A stretch of DNA of 64,000 nt. Source: Cladorrhinum sp. PSN259 (taxonomy: Eukaryota; Ascomycota; Sordariomycetes; Sordariales; Podosporaceae). The notes beneath the pieces are model-generated. The model was not told the origin of the DNA. It did not search any database and was given only the letters and a program-made list of their open reading frames with translations. The DNA lies in contig MU867068.1 of the NCBI GenBank assembly GCA_033725935.1, positions 497,681 through 561,680 of the forward strand, given 5' to 3'. Below are positions 48,081 to 60,990 of the stretch, piece after piece. Both the position numbers and the translations under genes were made by a program. How positions within the stretch are numbered: position 1 is the first letter of the stretch; each line of letters opens with the position of its first letter.

Positions 48081-51000
48081 GGGGAAAGACAACGACAGGC
48101 CGGGAAAGTCTTGGCTAAACCCGGGGAATTGCAACGGGGTCAGGTGCGCGCGATGCAGCAGTGAGATGGCGACAGGGCGGCGGCAAGGGGTAGGAGTCCG
48201 GTCTCAACCAAGAGCCGGCAGCACACAGACACAGACAGGGCTGTGATTTGGCAAGCTTGTTTGTTGGAGTAGTCTCAGCGTCTCACAAGGACGGCCGGAG
48301 GAGGCTTTCTATTAGTCAAAGCAACTGCCTGTTAGGTAAGAACAAGACCAGCGACTGTAACGATGCGATGCCGTTTGAAATGCGGATGCGAAGGTGTGAA
48401 TGCACACAAGGAATGGTGCTGCAGGGCAGGTGGATTTCGTCCTCGTTCTCAGTCGGGTTCCCGACAATGTGGTTATTAGCTTGGGCCCAGAAGCAACTTT
48501 TTTAGTCGCCCAGCAGGTACAAGCAGGTACCAAAGCAGGTAAGTCTGGGAGAGCAGATCTTAATTGACTGCGTCGACGAGGTATGTAAATAGTAAATGAG
48601 GCAGTTTCTGCAAGCGTCTACGGATAGGCTGCAGGGTCTGCCTTCGATTGACGATGGTAACAAATGCGATAGATGAGACGGTGATGTTGTGTTGAGTATG
48701 TAGATGTTTGGTGGTGGTGTTGCACAACGTCAACAAATATTAAACGGCAGGTAGAGAGACGCACAGGCGATTTGAATTAAATACGTCAAGGGCGGGAACC
48801 GATGCAGGCCGAGTGGAAAAAACAAGCTCCAACGCTCTGGAAAGTCTTTATTACTCAATGCGAACCGCAAAATACGGGCTGGCCCTTTGTCACCTGGACT
48901 TTTGGCATGGGACATCGGTCATCGGCCCTCCGACTGGGCAATGAAAAAAAAAACTGCAAAAACACCCCCCTTTGCGCGCGCGCGAACTCGGCCGTTTTCC
49001 GTTCTGTGACCCTCTTGGAAAATCTTCGCCCTCTGCCCAGCAAAACAGGCAAATCCTTGCTGGCCTTGGTTTGAAGCTAAAATGCCAGCGTGACTGCCAG
49101 TCTGGCGGTATAAGAAGTGGATAGCCTTTCGCCTGGACCGCACATGGAACACTGTGGAATTGAGAGATTGGCACTTACAGGGCTCGGCCCGTCGACTGGC
49201 TCTTTTTTTTCCTCATCATGGAAGGCACGACGACGTCGTTCATTTTGGATCTCGCCCATTTTACCTGAGAAATTGGATTTTCCCGATATCCACTTTCAAA
49301 GATATGGTCGAGATGATGCGAGACGAACCTGTCGATCCCCTGGACCCTCACGCCTTCATTGATTGCCAAAGGGTGACCCCTCCGCCGCAACCACCAACAC
49401 AAAGAAAAAAATACGCACCGTACAGTGAAGGCGCGAATCGGCGAGCGATTGACGGAATTCTACGCCAAGCAATATCTCACCCCAGAACTTGGGAGAATTT
49501 GGACAACAGGATGACTTTGCCGAGTTTCTCTGACATGCAATAACATCATCGCTGAGGCACGCGGTCGGTGGCCATTGACACTCAGCAATGTGGCCATCAG
49601 GCGCAGCCACTTATTTAGATACGTAATGGTTTGCACTTCTCCACCGGCAGAACCGAACCATGGACACTATCGACACACTCAGCAACTGCACGTTTCTTGT
49701 TTCTTTGATACAAATCACCCTCTGCTAATTGTCTTCGTGCAACCTTCTCCTTTTCTTGCAACGCCGTTCGCTCTCGTTTTCTGCCTGTCGCCTGATGTAC
49801 CACTGGACTGACGTGACGTTGGCTGGTTTCGGCATGCTCCTTCGCGATAGGTCGAGATTCAATTGATCTTACCTAATCCCCGGAAGGGTGACGTGAAGGA
49901 ATTGCCCCTCTTTCTCTACCTCGTCTGGCGAGTTCGCGACTACAACCGTACAAACATGAACGTTCTGGAGATATCCGGCCGTTTTTGCCGCCGCACAGGC
50001 ACGACAGGACATCGGAGTGGCTTACACATAACTCAACATGCGATCAGCACGGCCATTGGGCGCAATAAGGTTACGGGTTTCTGTCGGGATATGGCTATTC
50101 CACGGATTTAAACAATTGCAACGCATCAGACTCCGAATCATGCCCGGTTTATAATTGTTGTATTCCGTTGTGCACTCTCCAGCTGATCAGATCCGATGAC
50201 TCTCTTCAGTCCGTTTCTTTGTTTTGAGAATCGCCGTGCCCAGGAACCCGGTACCTCTCTCTGTGCCGTCCCATTGAATGCGCCAGACCACGAGAGCCAA
50301 GACAAAAACATCTGGCGAGGCCGTATGCGCCAAGGGGCCAAGCATCGCCAAAACACCTTGAAGGCACCTGAAGGGAGGCTCGTTTTGTTCACGTGGTCAA
50401 TGATCATCTGGCTGGCGTCTCGGCCACCACTCCAATCGAACCGTCCGTTGCCAAACCAAAAATTCCGGGGGAGCCACTTGCAGCCGCGTTTGCGCTAGCG
50501 TTGCGATTTACCCCTGGCATGTTCTTTTTGTATCATTTTTGACTCTTGATGATTTGGATTTTCCTCATGTTGTTCCTTTCTTTTACCCCACAAATGTGCT
50601 TGTGCCGTCGGGCATCGGATCCGGATCTTGTCGCCCGCTCATCACACCCCTGCTGAGCTTGTCGGACCCTGGCGACTGTCCGGGATTGATGAGGAACCTT
50701 GGGGGGTACAAAGGTACCTCTCGTACAAGAACCACCACAAACCAGTGGCATCTCAACCTCGTGGGTTGAGGTTGTGGCACAATCACAAATATCCAAGTGT
50801 GCATTTATTCCCGACCTTGCCGAGAGATGTTGTCTAAAATAAACGCCGTGTAACTCATGGCACTGCCGACCGGATTCAACATCTCCTCGGAACTCAACTT
50901 CCAAGTTGACTGACTGACTGACTGCAAACACCATCTTTTACACCCATGATGAATTGTCATTTCTCGCCCGATCTCCTCTCTCCTTCCAGAACCACCTTCC

Positions 51001-53867
51001 GAGTCCAGCCCAACCCCTCTTTTAGGTCGTTTGCTAAGGGCTCCATTTTCCCCAGACTTTGTAAAAATTAAGATCTCCAAATTCCACTAGCGCCGTTTTA
51101 ATACCGAATTCCAAGCCTCCTTGTACGTAAAAGCTACTACCTGATATTTTTATTTGGCCCTCACATGACCTATTTTATTTTATTTTATTGTTATTTGTTC
51201 CCCCTTTTTTTTCTTGCTCGGATTCCGACAAACTTCGATGAGGGGTTGGTCGATTTTCCTTGGTATTTGTTGCTTTGTTGAGGAATACACCACGTCTCAA
51301 GATGTACAACACGAAGAAGCTAACGTTTGTGTTGAGAGTTGAGAATCCACTTGTGCTAGGCATAAAAGGTGTTGTGTGATCGACAAGCTACGGATAATAC
51401 GTTAAAGCTTAATATACAGTCCAAGGGAAAACTTTGTCCCTATTGAACATTCCGCCAGAGAAAAAAAAAACTGTCCAAAGTCAATGGATTTGTCGGCAAT
51501 TTCTTTTCTCTTGTTTTTTTTGGTTGTTGTTCTCGCGCTCTGGTCTGTGAGATTGAAGCAGTTTGCCGCGAAAAGAAATTGAAAAAGAGGTTGTTAAGTC
51601 TGGCACGAGTTGTACTCGATCGATATAAGGAACTGCTGAGCCTACAGACAGTGCATATTTTTTTCGAAAGAAACAACAAGAAGAAGAAGAAGAAAAAGAA
51701 AGAAAGAAAAGGCCGTACATTCTGAAAAAAAAAAAAAAAAAAAATTGTAAGAAGCTTGGCTGCTTTATTACTGCGTATACAATTAAGTCGTTATGATCGT
51801 ATACGGTATTACGTTGTGCAAAATAAATCAGATCAGACAAAAGTCGGAGGAAGAACGTTCGGAGGGAGCGGGGTTCTGAATCTCTTTCCGGTATAACGAA
51901 AGTTTTGATGAAGTCTTATACGCGTATGCAGAATAATAGATGGGATGAGTAATTCTCTATGGGCTTGAAGGCTCTGAAGTGTGATGATGTTTTGACAGTG
52001 AGATAAGACTTGGTACATTACTTGAAATGAAGAAAAAAAAAGGACGAGAATAGCGAGAGTTTTAATTTTGATATTTTAACAACTTAAATTATGATAAGAC
52101 TTGCTTGGGGCAAGGGTAAATTAACAAAAAAAAGTATAAAAGAAGGAGAAAGATAGAAAGATAAAAAAAAAAAACCGTCTTAATATCCGGCGACTGAGAT
52201 GAAAACTGAATGTAGTCAAAACTTAGACCCGAGAGTGGTGGTGGGGCTGAAAAATCGAAAGGCCCTTTCATGTGTTTACATAGCAAACGCCTCAATCTAC
52301 TGAGATTAGGCAAGTTAAAATTTACAAAAACGCAAAGCAGTAGTAAAAGCAAGGGCTTTAAAGTGCAGTCAATATTGGCGCTAAGCTTAGCTGAGTGGAA
52401 ATATATTATATATATGGACTCAAGCCTTGACGAAAGAGGTTGTGATACTGTCAAAGGTTGTCGGATGAAATAACTCTCCGTGTTGGAGATCAGACTGAGA
52501 GTTAAGCAGTTCAAGACGCAAAAGAGCATGGTGAGAATAAAGTCGGAATAGGACTGTTGTTTGTTACGTGCAGTTTGTGCGGCTTGGGTAGGTGGTAAAG
52601 ACTTTGCGATTAATTAAGCACTCTTCCTTACGTCTCGATAGTGTAATACTGATCAAGCGAATATGCCGAAAGAGGATGGACAGGCAGGGGAAGTTTGGTA
52701 TGTAAATTTTTATTTTGAGGGATCAGATGCTGAAGTTGGGGATAATAATGTGTTACATAGAGTCTCTATGTTGTAAAAGTGTCTGAGAGTGATCTCGGAG
52801 ATCAGTACAGCATAACACATTTGACTTATTAAATATCAGGCTATATATGCAGTGGGCACTATCTCAGTAATATACTTGTACGTAGAATATTGCAAACGAC
52901 TTAAGTATATATTTCAGAATATTGGGAGAATGAAGAGATATAAATCCGACACAATGATACCTCTAAATCCTTTGCTCTACATCAATATCTAAACCTGATA
53001 CTCAAAGTAAGTATTCCGTACTCTTAACTGAGAGGTTTAATAAACTTGCTACTCTACCTGACCTAACAAAAAGATTACTGGCCATGTACATGTATTAAAA
53101 CTCCTGTTCGCAGCAGATTACTGGGTCCAATCAACTGGCAAAGAATCAAGACAGGATCCTTCAGATTCAAACCACATTGCAACACTGGTTTAGCGACCAA
53201 ATTTCTATAGTAAACGATAAATAGGAACTTTTGGAGACTTACGCGAGGAAAGAATATTGAACACAACGTATGAAATTGATCCGAGTTCAGTTCAATATTT
53301 TTCACCCCTTTATCTCGGGTACTGGATGAAGACACACACAAAGTTAAAATGAAGCCAAACTGAAAAGTATGTCTCAGAATATACCCATCCATATACGCAA
53401 GGACTATCATATCTGCCTCTTTACTGTTTTAATGTACGCCCCCCAGCCCTTCTCACTTCCCAGGGCTCATTTATATACATGACCTAAAACACTTTAACAC
53501 ACCAAAACCTGAGTTCAAGTTCCTCCCTTCCTCTTCGTCATGTAACAAACTCCGTCCCGGTTGCTCGGTGACCCCTTGAAGATCCTGTCCCAACTTCCCG
53601 GCATTCATCCCATCCATCCCCCATGAAGAAACCGCCTACTCCCGGAAAAAAGTGAAAAAAGCAAGACAATGAAAAACACCAAACTGCCGCACAAACAAAC
53701 CAACCCCCTAAACGCCGGAGGAAAAAAAAAAGACACAAGCTCTTTTATGAAACGAAGAGCAAATACAAACACCAAAAGTCGTCTCATACATTCTCAGGCG
53801 TCATTGCCGATATACAAGAAAATTTCACACCTGGAATAACAAGAACCCACTCGGCTCTCCCATGCTT
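48081..53867. other. Gene-poor 5.8-kb region
   Basis: No gene, rRNA or tRNA seen. From about 48.1 to 51.0 kb composition is balanced, with small scattered open frames (the best, 49154-49543 plus strand, lacks family features). From 51.1 to 53.4 kb it is AT-rich with long A and T runs, GAA-rich purine stretches (51660-51715) and many TpA steps. It holds the promoter of the LRR gene and the 3' flank of the ING gene; the rest is unexplained. Confidence 0.5.
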
Positions 53868-56267
53868 TTATCTCCTCCCACCTCTACTCCCAAACCGTTC
53901 TTTACATTCGTCGCAATACCATTTAGCTATTACATACCCGTTAGCCCAGATCATTGACCAGAAAAAAGTCAGGATAATGACAAGATATGATAAGACTCAC
54001 CATTCCCCTTCGGAGCAACCTTCAACCCCACACACTCCAAATGGAACCACTCCCTGGGACACCCTTCCCCATCGCACGCCACCATCTCGCCGTAACTAAC
54101 GCCGTTGCACTTGCAGTACCTCGGCTCGTCTCCGTCCGGCTCTTCCTCGTCATCCTGATTCAGAGTTTCATCTTGTTGTGAGGAAGTAAGTACAGGTTGC
54201 TGGGGTTGTGAAAGTCTCTCCTGATCTTTATGTTGTTGGCTGGATCTATTAGTTGCTGTTGCAGCGGGTGTGGCAGAAGCAGCAAGAGTTGCCGCTTCCT
54301 TCCCTGGTGTAGGAGCAGCAAGCGCGGCTGCCGCCGAAATAGAGGCCCCCTTTTTGTGGCTGCGTTTTGAGGTTGTCGTAGTTGTGGTGACTGTGGTTGT
54401 AATTGTGGTAGGGCCTGTTGTAGACGAGGAAGAGGATGCAGCATCTCCGTTATTGTTAATGTTATTGTTTCGAGAAGGTCTTGACCTGGAGGGCACCATA
54501 GCTGTCCCTGTGGAGTTCGCTTCAGCGAAGGTTGCCAAAGCTGGTGTTGAGGGTTTGCTTGCCCGGCCGCTCTTGGTCTTGACTGTACCTGCTGCAGGGG
54601 AAGGTTGGATCGCAAGGGGAGTGGATTCCTTCTTTGAATCAGTCCGTTCTTCGACAACCGGCGTTGACGCCGCTGCCGCTGCAGCAGTTGCTTTCGCCGT
54701 ACTCTCCTTTTTATTGCCGTTCGAGGGAGGCTCCAATACAGGAGTTGGAATCTCGGTCTCCTGCTTTGGTGGTTCAACTTTGCTGGGAACTGGCGTGGGT
54801 GTTTCCTTCTGTGTTTTTGGCCCAGCGTTTGCCTTTGCCCCATTGATTTGTTGACTTGGCTCTAATGCTTCCTGTAGGTTTCCATTCGGCCTGACCGAGA
54901 ACTCGGCTACCGGAAGCTTTGGTGTGCTTTCAACATTGTGCGTCGAGTTCTTTCGTGCGCGAGAAGAAACCGGTCGGGGAGGAGCAACAGCTGGTGGAAC
55001 TGGTGAACCATTGCTACCATTGGCGAGTTCTGGGAATGCTCCAATGACGGGCGACGAGGTGACCGATGGCGACATGGCTGCATTGGTCCTGCTGTGAGGG
55101 GGTTAGCAAATCACAGCGAGCTAGGAACTGATATAAAACATGCCTCTTCTTTGCTTGGCCGCTTGATGTAGGCAGTGCCTTGCGCTTCTTGGGCCCACTC
55201 TCAGGCACGGGGGTCTCCCTTGGGCTCGTCGTCTTCGTTTTTGTAGTATTGGCACCGAAAACAGTACTCATGGCTCGTTCTGCTGGAGTTGCTCCATTTG
55301 ATGTCTTGGCCGTCTCAACTTTGCGTCTCTTCACAGGAGCTGGAGCTGCAGGCGCACCCGTGGTGATGCCGAGACCCACGGGAGCCGCAGCCTCTGCTGC
55401 TGCTTTTCGCGATTTCGCTCCTTGCGTCTTCTTGGTGGGCTCGCCTGACTTGTCTCCGTCTGGCTCGGCAACTTGTGTCTTGTTGCTCTTCTTGGCGGCG
55501 ATCGCCTGTTTTCGGTCGTTGCTGCGCGCCGCCGCTTCCTCAGCCAAGTGCTGAGCGGCAGCAGAGAGAGTGGCGACAGCCTCGCGGCGTGATCGTTCGG
55601 CCTTCTCGTTCGTCTTCGCCTGTTGTTGCGCTTGCCTGTTGTCGACGTAAGCCCAGTGGGTGGTGCTGCCCCATTTAGCTTCGTCACTGAACTCGCTCTC
55701 GAGCCGCGGCCAGATCTCATCAATCCTTCTCATTTGTTTCTCTAGAGCATCATTGGCAGCTAGTAGGACGTGGTTCTTCTCCTCGAGCGAGACCATCATT
55801 TCTTGTAGCTTCCAGCCTGTTTCGAGGAACAGCTGCCTTCGCGGCGCGAGATCCGTGGGAGCTCCTACGCTGCTGGCCTGGACGCTCATCGGGGTGGAGC
55901 CGGGCACAACGCTGTTCGAGGCATCATGGAGGCGTGACGAGGTCGTGTCGACTGAGGGCGGGGTGTCGAGAGCATCACGGAGTTTTTCGAAGAGCTTGCC
56001 CTCGTGTTGGAAAATCTTAGCGTCCACCTCTTTGAGCAATGTAAAATGGCGAACTATTTCCTTGGGAAGGGCTGTAATGGCATCGGCAAAGTGCGTGACA
56101 CCGGGAAAGACGTCGATGGGTTGTTCTTGGACTGGGGCGCTCGTGAAGGAGTTGCCGCGGTGGAGCGACGAATTGCGCGGTGGATTGATTCGCGTCTGGC
56201 GCACCGGCTGAGCTCTGCGACTTGAGCTTCCGCCGCCCTCGACCGCAGGAGGTTTGGCTGTCTTCAT
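53868..56267 (-). CDS. ING-family protein with C-terminal PHD finger
   Basis: Chromatin reader of the ING family (Yng1/Yng2/Pho23 type) that binds H3K4me3 in acetyltransferase or deacetylase complexes. Exons 55144-56267, 54001-55091 and 53868-53926 give 757 residues. The ING N-terminal helical domain lies about 50-260 (FADAITALPKEIVRHFTLLKEVDAKI; RLESEFSD). Linkers are rich in Ala, Thr, Ser and Pro. The PHD finger is CKC...CDGEGC...HLEC...CDEC, with the last CDEC and a GSRGGRR end on the 59-nt final exon. That exon is supported by completing the C4HC3 set. The first intron is GC-AG (AAGAG/GCATGT, GCTAAC branch, CACAG). The protein is longer than yeast ING proteins (about 220-330) because of its linkers. 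Confidence 0.88.
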
Positions 56268-57046
56268 TTGTAAGGTGTTGGGTGGATTTGGGCGATATCG
56301 ACAAGAAATCGGTCGGTCGGCTCCAACCGTGGCGGCGGAGGAGTGAAAGAGGAGGAGTGAGATCGAGGGGTGTCGAGGGTGCCACGAGGTGGAAGAAAGG
56401 AGAAATGACGGATCTCCCGTCAATGCACGTCGCGTTGTCTCGGTGAGCTGGGGATGGTAGAAATGCTGCTCAAAGAGGTTTTGGTAATTTGAAAACAAGA
56501 GTGTCAAAGCATTGCTGCCGGCCAAAAGTGGAAAACACAACAGGTCGAGACCAGACAGAAATAAAGTCGCCTTGTTTTCGTCAGAAAAATGACCAAGTGG
56601 GAGAAGCGCTTGAACCTTCTACAGCGCTGAGCCGGCGCACAACCGCCCGCGCCCAGTGGGACATTTCAGACCGCCCGCTGTCGGCCGAAATTTCTGAGCT
56701 TCTGATACGTCACATCCCCAACTATGCGATAAGATAAGCATCACCCGAGCGCAACCGACCTGCATCAATTTAATTGAAGACAAAGGGGACTGGCCCTGAA
56801 GAGAGGCGGCTGCATATGCCCGAGAACAGGGACGTTTTCCAGTAATAAACAATCGTTGATGATATCGACAATCCACGCCTCCTCTCTGTGTAACGTCGTA
56901 AACTCGTTGTTGTGGAATTGGGTTTAGGATTCTAATCCAATTTAAGCCATGCTATTAACTTCTATCGCAAATCCCCGCTGACCCCTCAGTTTTTGAAACT
57001 AGAGATAGAAAAAAGATATAAAAAATACTTGAATGCCTGGAGAATC
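56268..57046. other. Intergenic region upstream of the ING gene
   Basis: Leader and promoter of the ING gene and 3' flank of the prenyltransferase. The ING frame is open for 91 codons before the chosen ATG, but with no further ATG in that frame and non-conserved sequence. Confidence 0.5.
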
Positions 57047-58168
57047 TCAGGCAGACTTGGCCCGTTTCCACGGCCTCTCATCCCGCAAACTCTGCTTTTT
57101 CCTGTACTGCCACTCAACCAGCACCGGAAGGAAGTGCCAAAGGTCAAACTCGGGCCACAAGCACTTGAGGAAGTAGATGTGCGTATTCTCATGGCACTGC
57201 CAGAGCAAAAAGTCGCTGAGTCTCTCGACGCCGCTCGTCCTCACAAAAATATCCAATGGAGGGCAGTCGGCCGTGTACAGATGCTTGTCAATAGTCTCAG
57301 GTGTTATGGTTTCTGCATTGGGATAAATCGCTACCTTTTCAGAATCACCGGATCGTGGGGGCGTGGGTGATTCTGAGTGGAGAGTTGTCGAGGTTGAAAC
57401 GGCGTCGTCTTGGTCATCCGAAAGATTTTGGCTGATCGTGGACGGCGATTCTTCGATTGAGGCGAGGGTGCTTTTGTCCTGCTTCGACAGGATCTTTTGT
57501 GTGATTCGGCTCTGGGAAAACGGTGTGCTGTGTGGTTGCGTCGTGGTCGAGTACTCCTCCACCGTCGTCTTGATCGCCGTCGTCATCTCTTCTCTTGACG
57601 TATATGGAAAGCAGATATTGAGAATGCACCTGTGAACTTCCAGTCAGTGGGTAGTCAAGGTAAGCAGAAAAAGTTGTTCTCCGTACTTGGTATTCTTTTT
57701 GGTATTTTCGACTGCTTGCTCGACAACCTCGAGGACGTCTGGGGGAAGGAGGTCAAGTCGTCCCAAAACTCGTACACTAGCTCCGTAGCGATCCAACAGT
57801 TCTCCGTGCTGCATGAGCTGCTCCAGCTTGACCTTTGCCAACTGCATTAGGCCGTCGACCTCGTATTTGGGGCGGTTGAAGTTTTCGAGACTGAAGGCGT
57901 AGACGGTCACAACCTTGACGCCACATTTGTAGCAAATCTCCAGTACTCGCGCAAGAGCCTCGAAGCCATGGTGATGGCCCTCTACCGTTTCGATTTTGTG
58001 ACTGCGGGCATATCTTCGGTTGCCATCCATCTCAAAAGCCACATGTCCAGGGATGGGGCCTTGGCTCAAAGCTCCTATCAACGTGTCCCGAAGGCGATGT
58101 AATGCCCATTCTGCTGGAGGGGAGCCGAGGAACCAGTTTCGTATGCGAGAAAGATACAGATCCGACAT
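57047..58168 (-). CDS. rer2: Dehydrodolichyl diphosphate synthase (cis-prenyltransferase)
   Basis: ER enzyme that elongates farnesyl diphosphate with isopentenyl units to make the dolichol precursor. Exons 57687-58168 and 57047-57629 give 354 residues. Motif I is HVAFEMDGNRRYAR with catalytic D48. HHHGFEALARVL and VYAFSLENFNRP follow (motif III). Exon 2 begins CILNICFPYTSREEM and ends with DIFVRTSGVERLSDFLLWQ. Between them a Ser/Thr/Asp-rich insert of about 65 residues (SKQDKSTLASIEE ... PRSGDSEK) lengthens the protein beyond yeast Rer2 (286). No C-terminal RXG motif is seen; the end is KRAKSA. Confidence 0.95.
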
Positions 58169-59042
58169 GCTGGGCGATTGGGCAGCTGTGGACTGGTAGT
58201 GTTCTCTAAACGTGCTCGATGGAAGGTTAGGTATAAGCGTCGCCCCGTTTCAAGTTGTTAATGTGTGCTCAAGATGTATGTCGGAGTACAAGATAGATAG
58301 ACTGTCGACCAACAAGGGAGAAGTTGGGTGGGGATGTTGGAATGCGTGCGCAAACAAGTCGTGGACCTTGGGAAAGATAGCGCGCGCGCGCCGAGGGATC
58401 ACTGCGTGAGATCCACCTGTTTTTTTTCTTCGTGTAAGCCGTGCAGGGATGGTGGGATGCTGCTTTAATTACCAGGTATCCGTACTAACTGTTGAAAATG
58501 TTGTATTAGATCTGTCCGGCGTCTTGGTATGGCTCTTGCTGCCAAGAATAAGACACCTTAGCTATTTGGATATTATGGGGCTGCATATGCTCAAGTCTTG
58601 AACCCAACTACTGCAAAGTCAATTCAGACAGTTTTTCGAAATTGGGAGCACCCTGAACTTGTCAAGTTGATGTGCGACCCACCCCGGACATGTCATCGGT
58701 GGGTCTTGAATTATAACTGCTTGCATGTGGGTGGCCCGGGCGTTTTATGTGGGGTGGTGCTGCGGTTCTGGACACGCAAGCACTGTTCCCGATAAGATTA
58801 AAGCTGTTGGTTGAGCTTTGGATAAGGTAATTACCTTCTTTCGTAACACTGACTTGGACCCTTCTGGAGCAGCAATTGCAAAGACCGGCCTAGAAATTCC
58901 GCATCAACTTTTTTGTTGCCATCGAAGATAGTCGCAGAGACGAGCACTCCAGACTCGGCCGTCGACTCTCGACCCCTCTTCCACCACACAGTTATCCCAG
59001 ACAATGTCCAGGTAGCATATCTCGGACAAAAGGCACAGCGCA
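58169..59042. other. Divergent promoter region, prenyltransferase / Dsc2
   Basis: About 870 bases between divergent starts. CG-alternating stretch near 58380 (GCGCGCGCGC). No gene seen. Confidence 0.5.
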
Positions 59043-59915
59043 ATGTCTTTCACAAGCACACCAGTGACGCGCACCCTTGTGGTCGGGCTGTTCGCATTCT
59101 CAATTGCCGCATCACTCTTCGACATCAAACATTACTTCTACATCTCAATTGGCACCCACATATTGCGATATCACCAACTATGGCGGTTTTTAACATACCA
59201 GTTATGCTACACCAACTCCTCCGAGGTGCTCTTCGCTGCCATGGTTCTATATAACACCAGGATTGTTGAACAGAGGTGGGGTTCAAGAAAATATGCTGTA
59301 TGTAGACAAGGTCCATTGGGCAAGAAATGGGAACTGAGCTAATGACGCTTTCAGTCTTTTATACTCGTCACAGCCTCCATCACTTCGATCGTTCCACCGA
59401 TCCTCACCATGATCTTCCGCCCCTTGACTTTTGGACTATTCGATTACCTACCCGCCGGTCCCACGCCGATTATCTTTGCCATTATGTCGCAATATCATGC
59501 GATGGTACCACACATGTACCAATACAAGGTTGCGCTGTCGACTGGCGCACCAGCAGGCCGGGATACACTTGGAGTGCCATTTACGGACAAGTCGGCAAAG
59601 TACTTGATGGCTGCCCAGGTAGCAGCAGCTCAGCTTCCAGGCTCTCTTCTCGGTGCCCTGGTCGGCTGGGTCGTTGGTAACCTCTGGCGTGCCGAGCTTC
59701 TACCGGGAAACATGAATAACTGGAGAGTTCCGGGATGGGTTGTTGGCCAAAAGAATAAAAAGACAAATGCGGAATTCGAAAATCTGCGACGAAGGCTCGA
59801 GACTGAGGGTTCACCGAGTGGCAGCGCCTCAGGGGTACAACAACCCCAAGCAGACGCCAATAGACGGAGGACAATGCCACAACAGATGCTTGACGAAGTC
59901 CGAGGGGCATTCTGA
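59043..59915 (+). CDS. dsc2: Dsc2/Ucp14-type rhomboid pseudoprotease of the DSC E3 ligase
   Basis: Membrane subunit of the Golgi/endosomal DSC ubiquitin ligase that activates SREBP and removes orphan membrane proteins. Exons 59043-59297 and 59355-59915 give 271 residues. N-terminal hydrophobic helices include TRTLVVGLFAFSIAASLFDI. HILRYHQLWRFLTYQLCYTN, a rhomboid/derlin hallmark without the protease serine, comes next. Further membrane helices follow (FILVTASITSIVPPIL; LGALVGWVVGNLW). The cytosolic tail ends TMPQQMLDEVRGAF, like the short UBA-type end of this family. The intron has a GCTAATGAC branch region and TTTCAG acceptor. Confidence 0.88.
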
Positions 59916-60990
59916 GGGTTGAGTTTTTATACTGGCTGTTGAGTGTTTATGTTGATAAAGCGCATGTATAAGCGACGTATAGGCATCATGTTTAAATTCT
60001 GAATTCGGCTACATGAGTGTAATTATATATATGTCCGCCCCAGGTTCTAGATGCTGGATCCATCTGTAGGTATTCTGCATTTACAGATACCCGGGAATAT
60101 CAAATTCTCAAACTGAGACACCTGTTCACCTGAAGTGTTCCTGCAGCATCGAAGGTAACCCCTGCTTTGGAAAATGAGTGGACGCAAGCTCCCGCAAATG
60201 CCAAGAAAGCGCAGCCGCCCGTCGCATACATCTCATTGGATGGCCCCTGGGCCTCCCGGCGCCCTGGATCGGCTTAGCTTTGGCAATCACAGCACCTCCA
60301 ACGCCCGTTGGCGTGGTTGCACACACTCTCCCCAGGTGAATTGAATCTCTTTAAATCTTTTGCGGGCCGCCATTCTGCATGCCGCTCCGCTCATCGTCAT
60401 TCGTTCATTCATGCAAAGAATAAACCCATCGCGGTTCCTTTTGTCCTAAGGGACTCCCACCTACAACCATTTTGTATATGGACAGTTACCTGGAAGCCGT
60501 TGAACGACGTCCTCTCAATGAACCCCTGATCAGCTCTTGAAAGAAAAGGGAGCGCAATCTCCACTTCGCGTCATTTCGTTGTATTTGGGTACTCCTCTCT
60601 ACCCAACCTCCTTCTCTTGTTCTTTTTGGATTTGACCGGCTTCCCCTGGATTGCATTCGATTCCCTTTTCCTTTGACCGCGCACCTCGTAATCGCCTTGG
60701 ACACCATCGCTGCCGGATCTTTGGTTTACCTGGCATCCATTCATTTCTCACGCATTCCATAGCCGCTTAGACACAGCATTTGGACAATCACGAAAACGAC
60801 AGGATAAGGGGAAAGGAGTACGACTCTTGGATTGACGACACTTTCTTGTATAATGTCTTTTTTGAACCATATTTAAACACGTCACACTGTTCAACGTTGC
60901 TACAACTCACCGATAACGATACCGACACCGCATCCGAGTTAACTTCAATCAAACCACACAACTACGGACAAACAGGCTCACGCGCACACG
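59916..60990. other. Intergenic region Dsc2 / Uds1 gene
   Basis: 3' flank of Dsc2, then a pyrimidine-rich leader before the Uds1 start. No gene seen. Confidence 0.5.

Noticed and set aside
49154..49543. 129-codon plus-strand frame in the gene-poor region
   Set aside because: No family features and overlapping frames on both strands; too weak to call.
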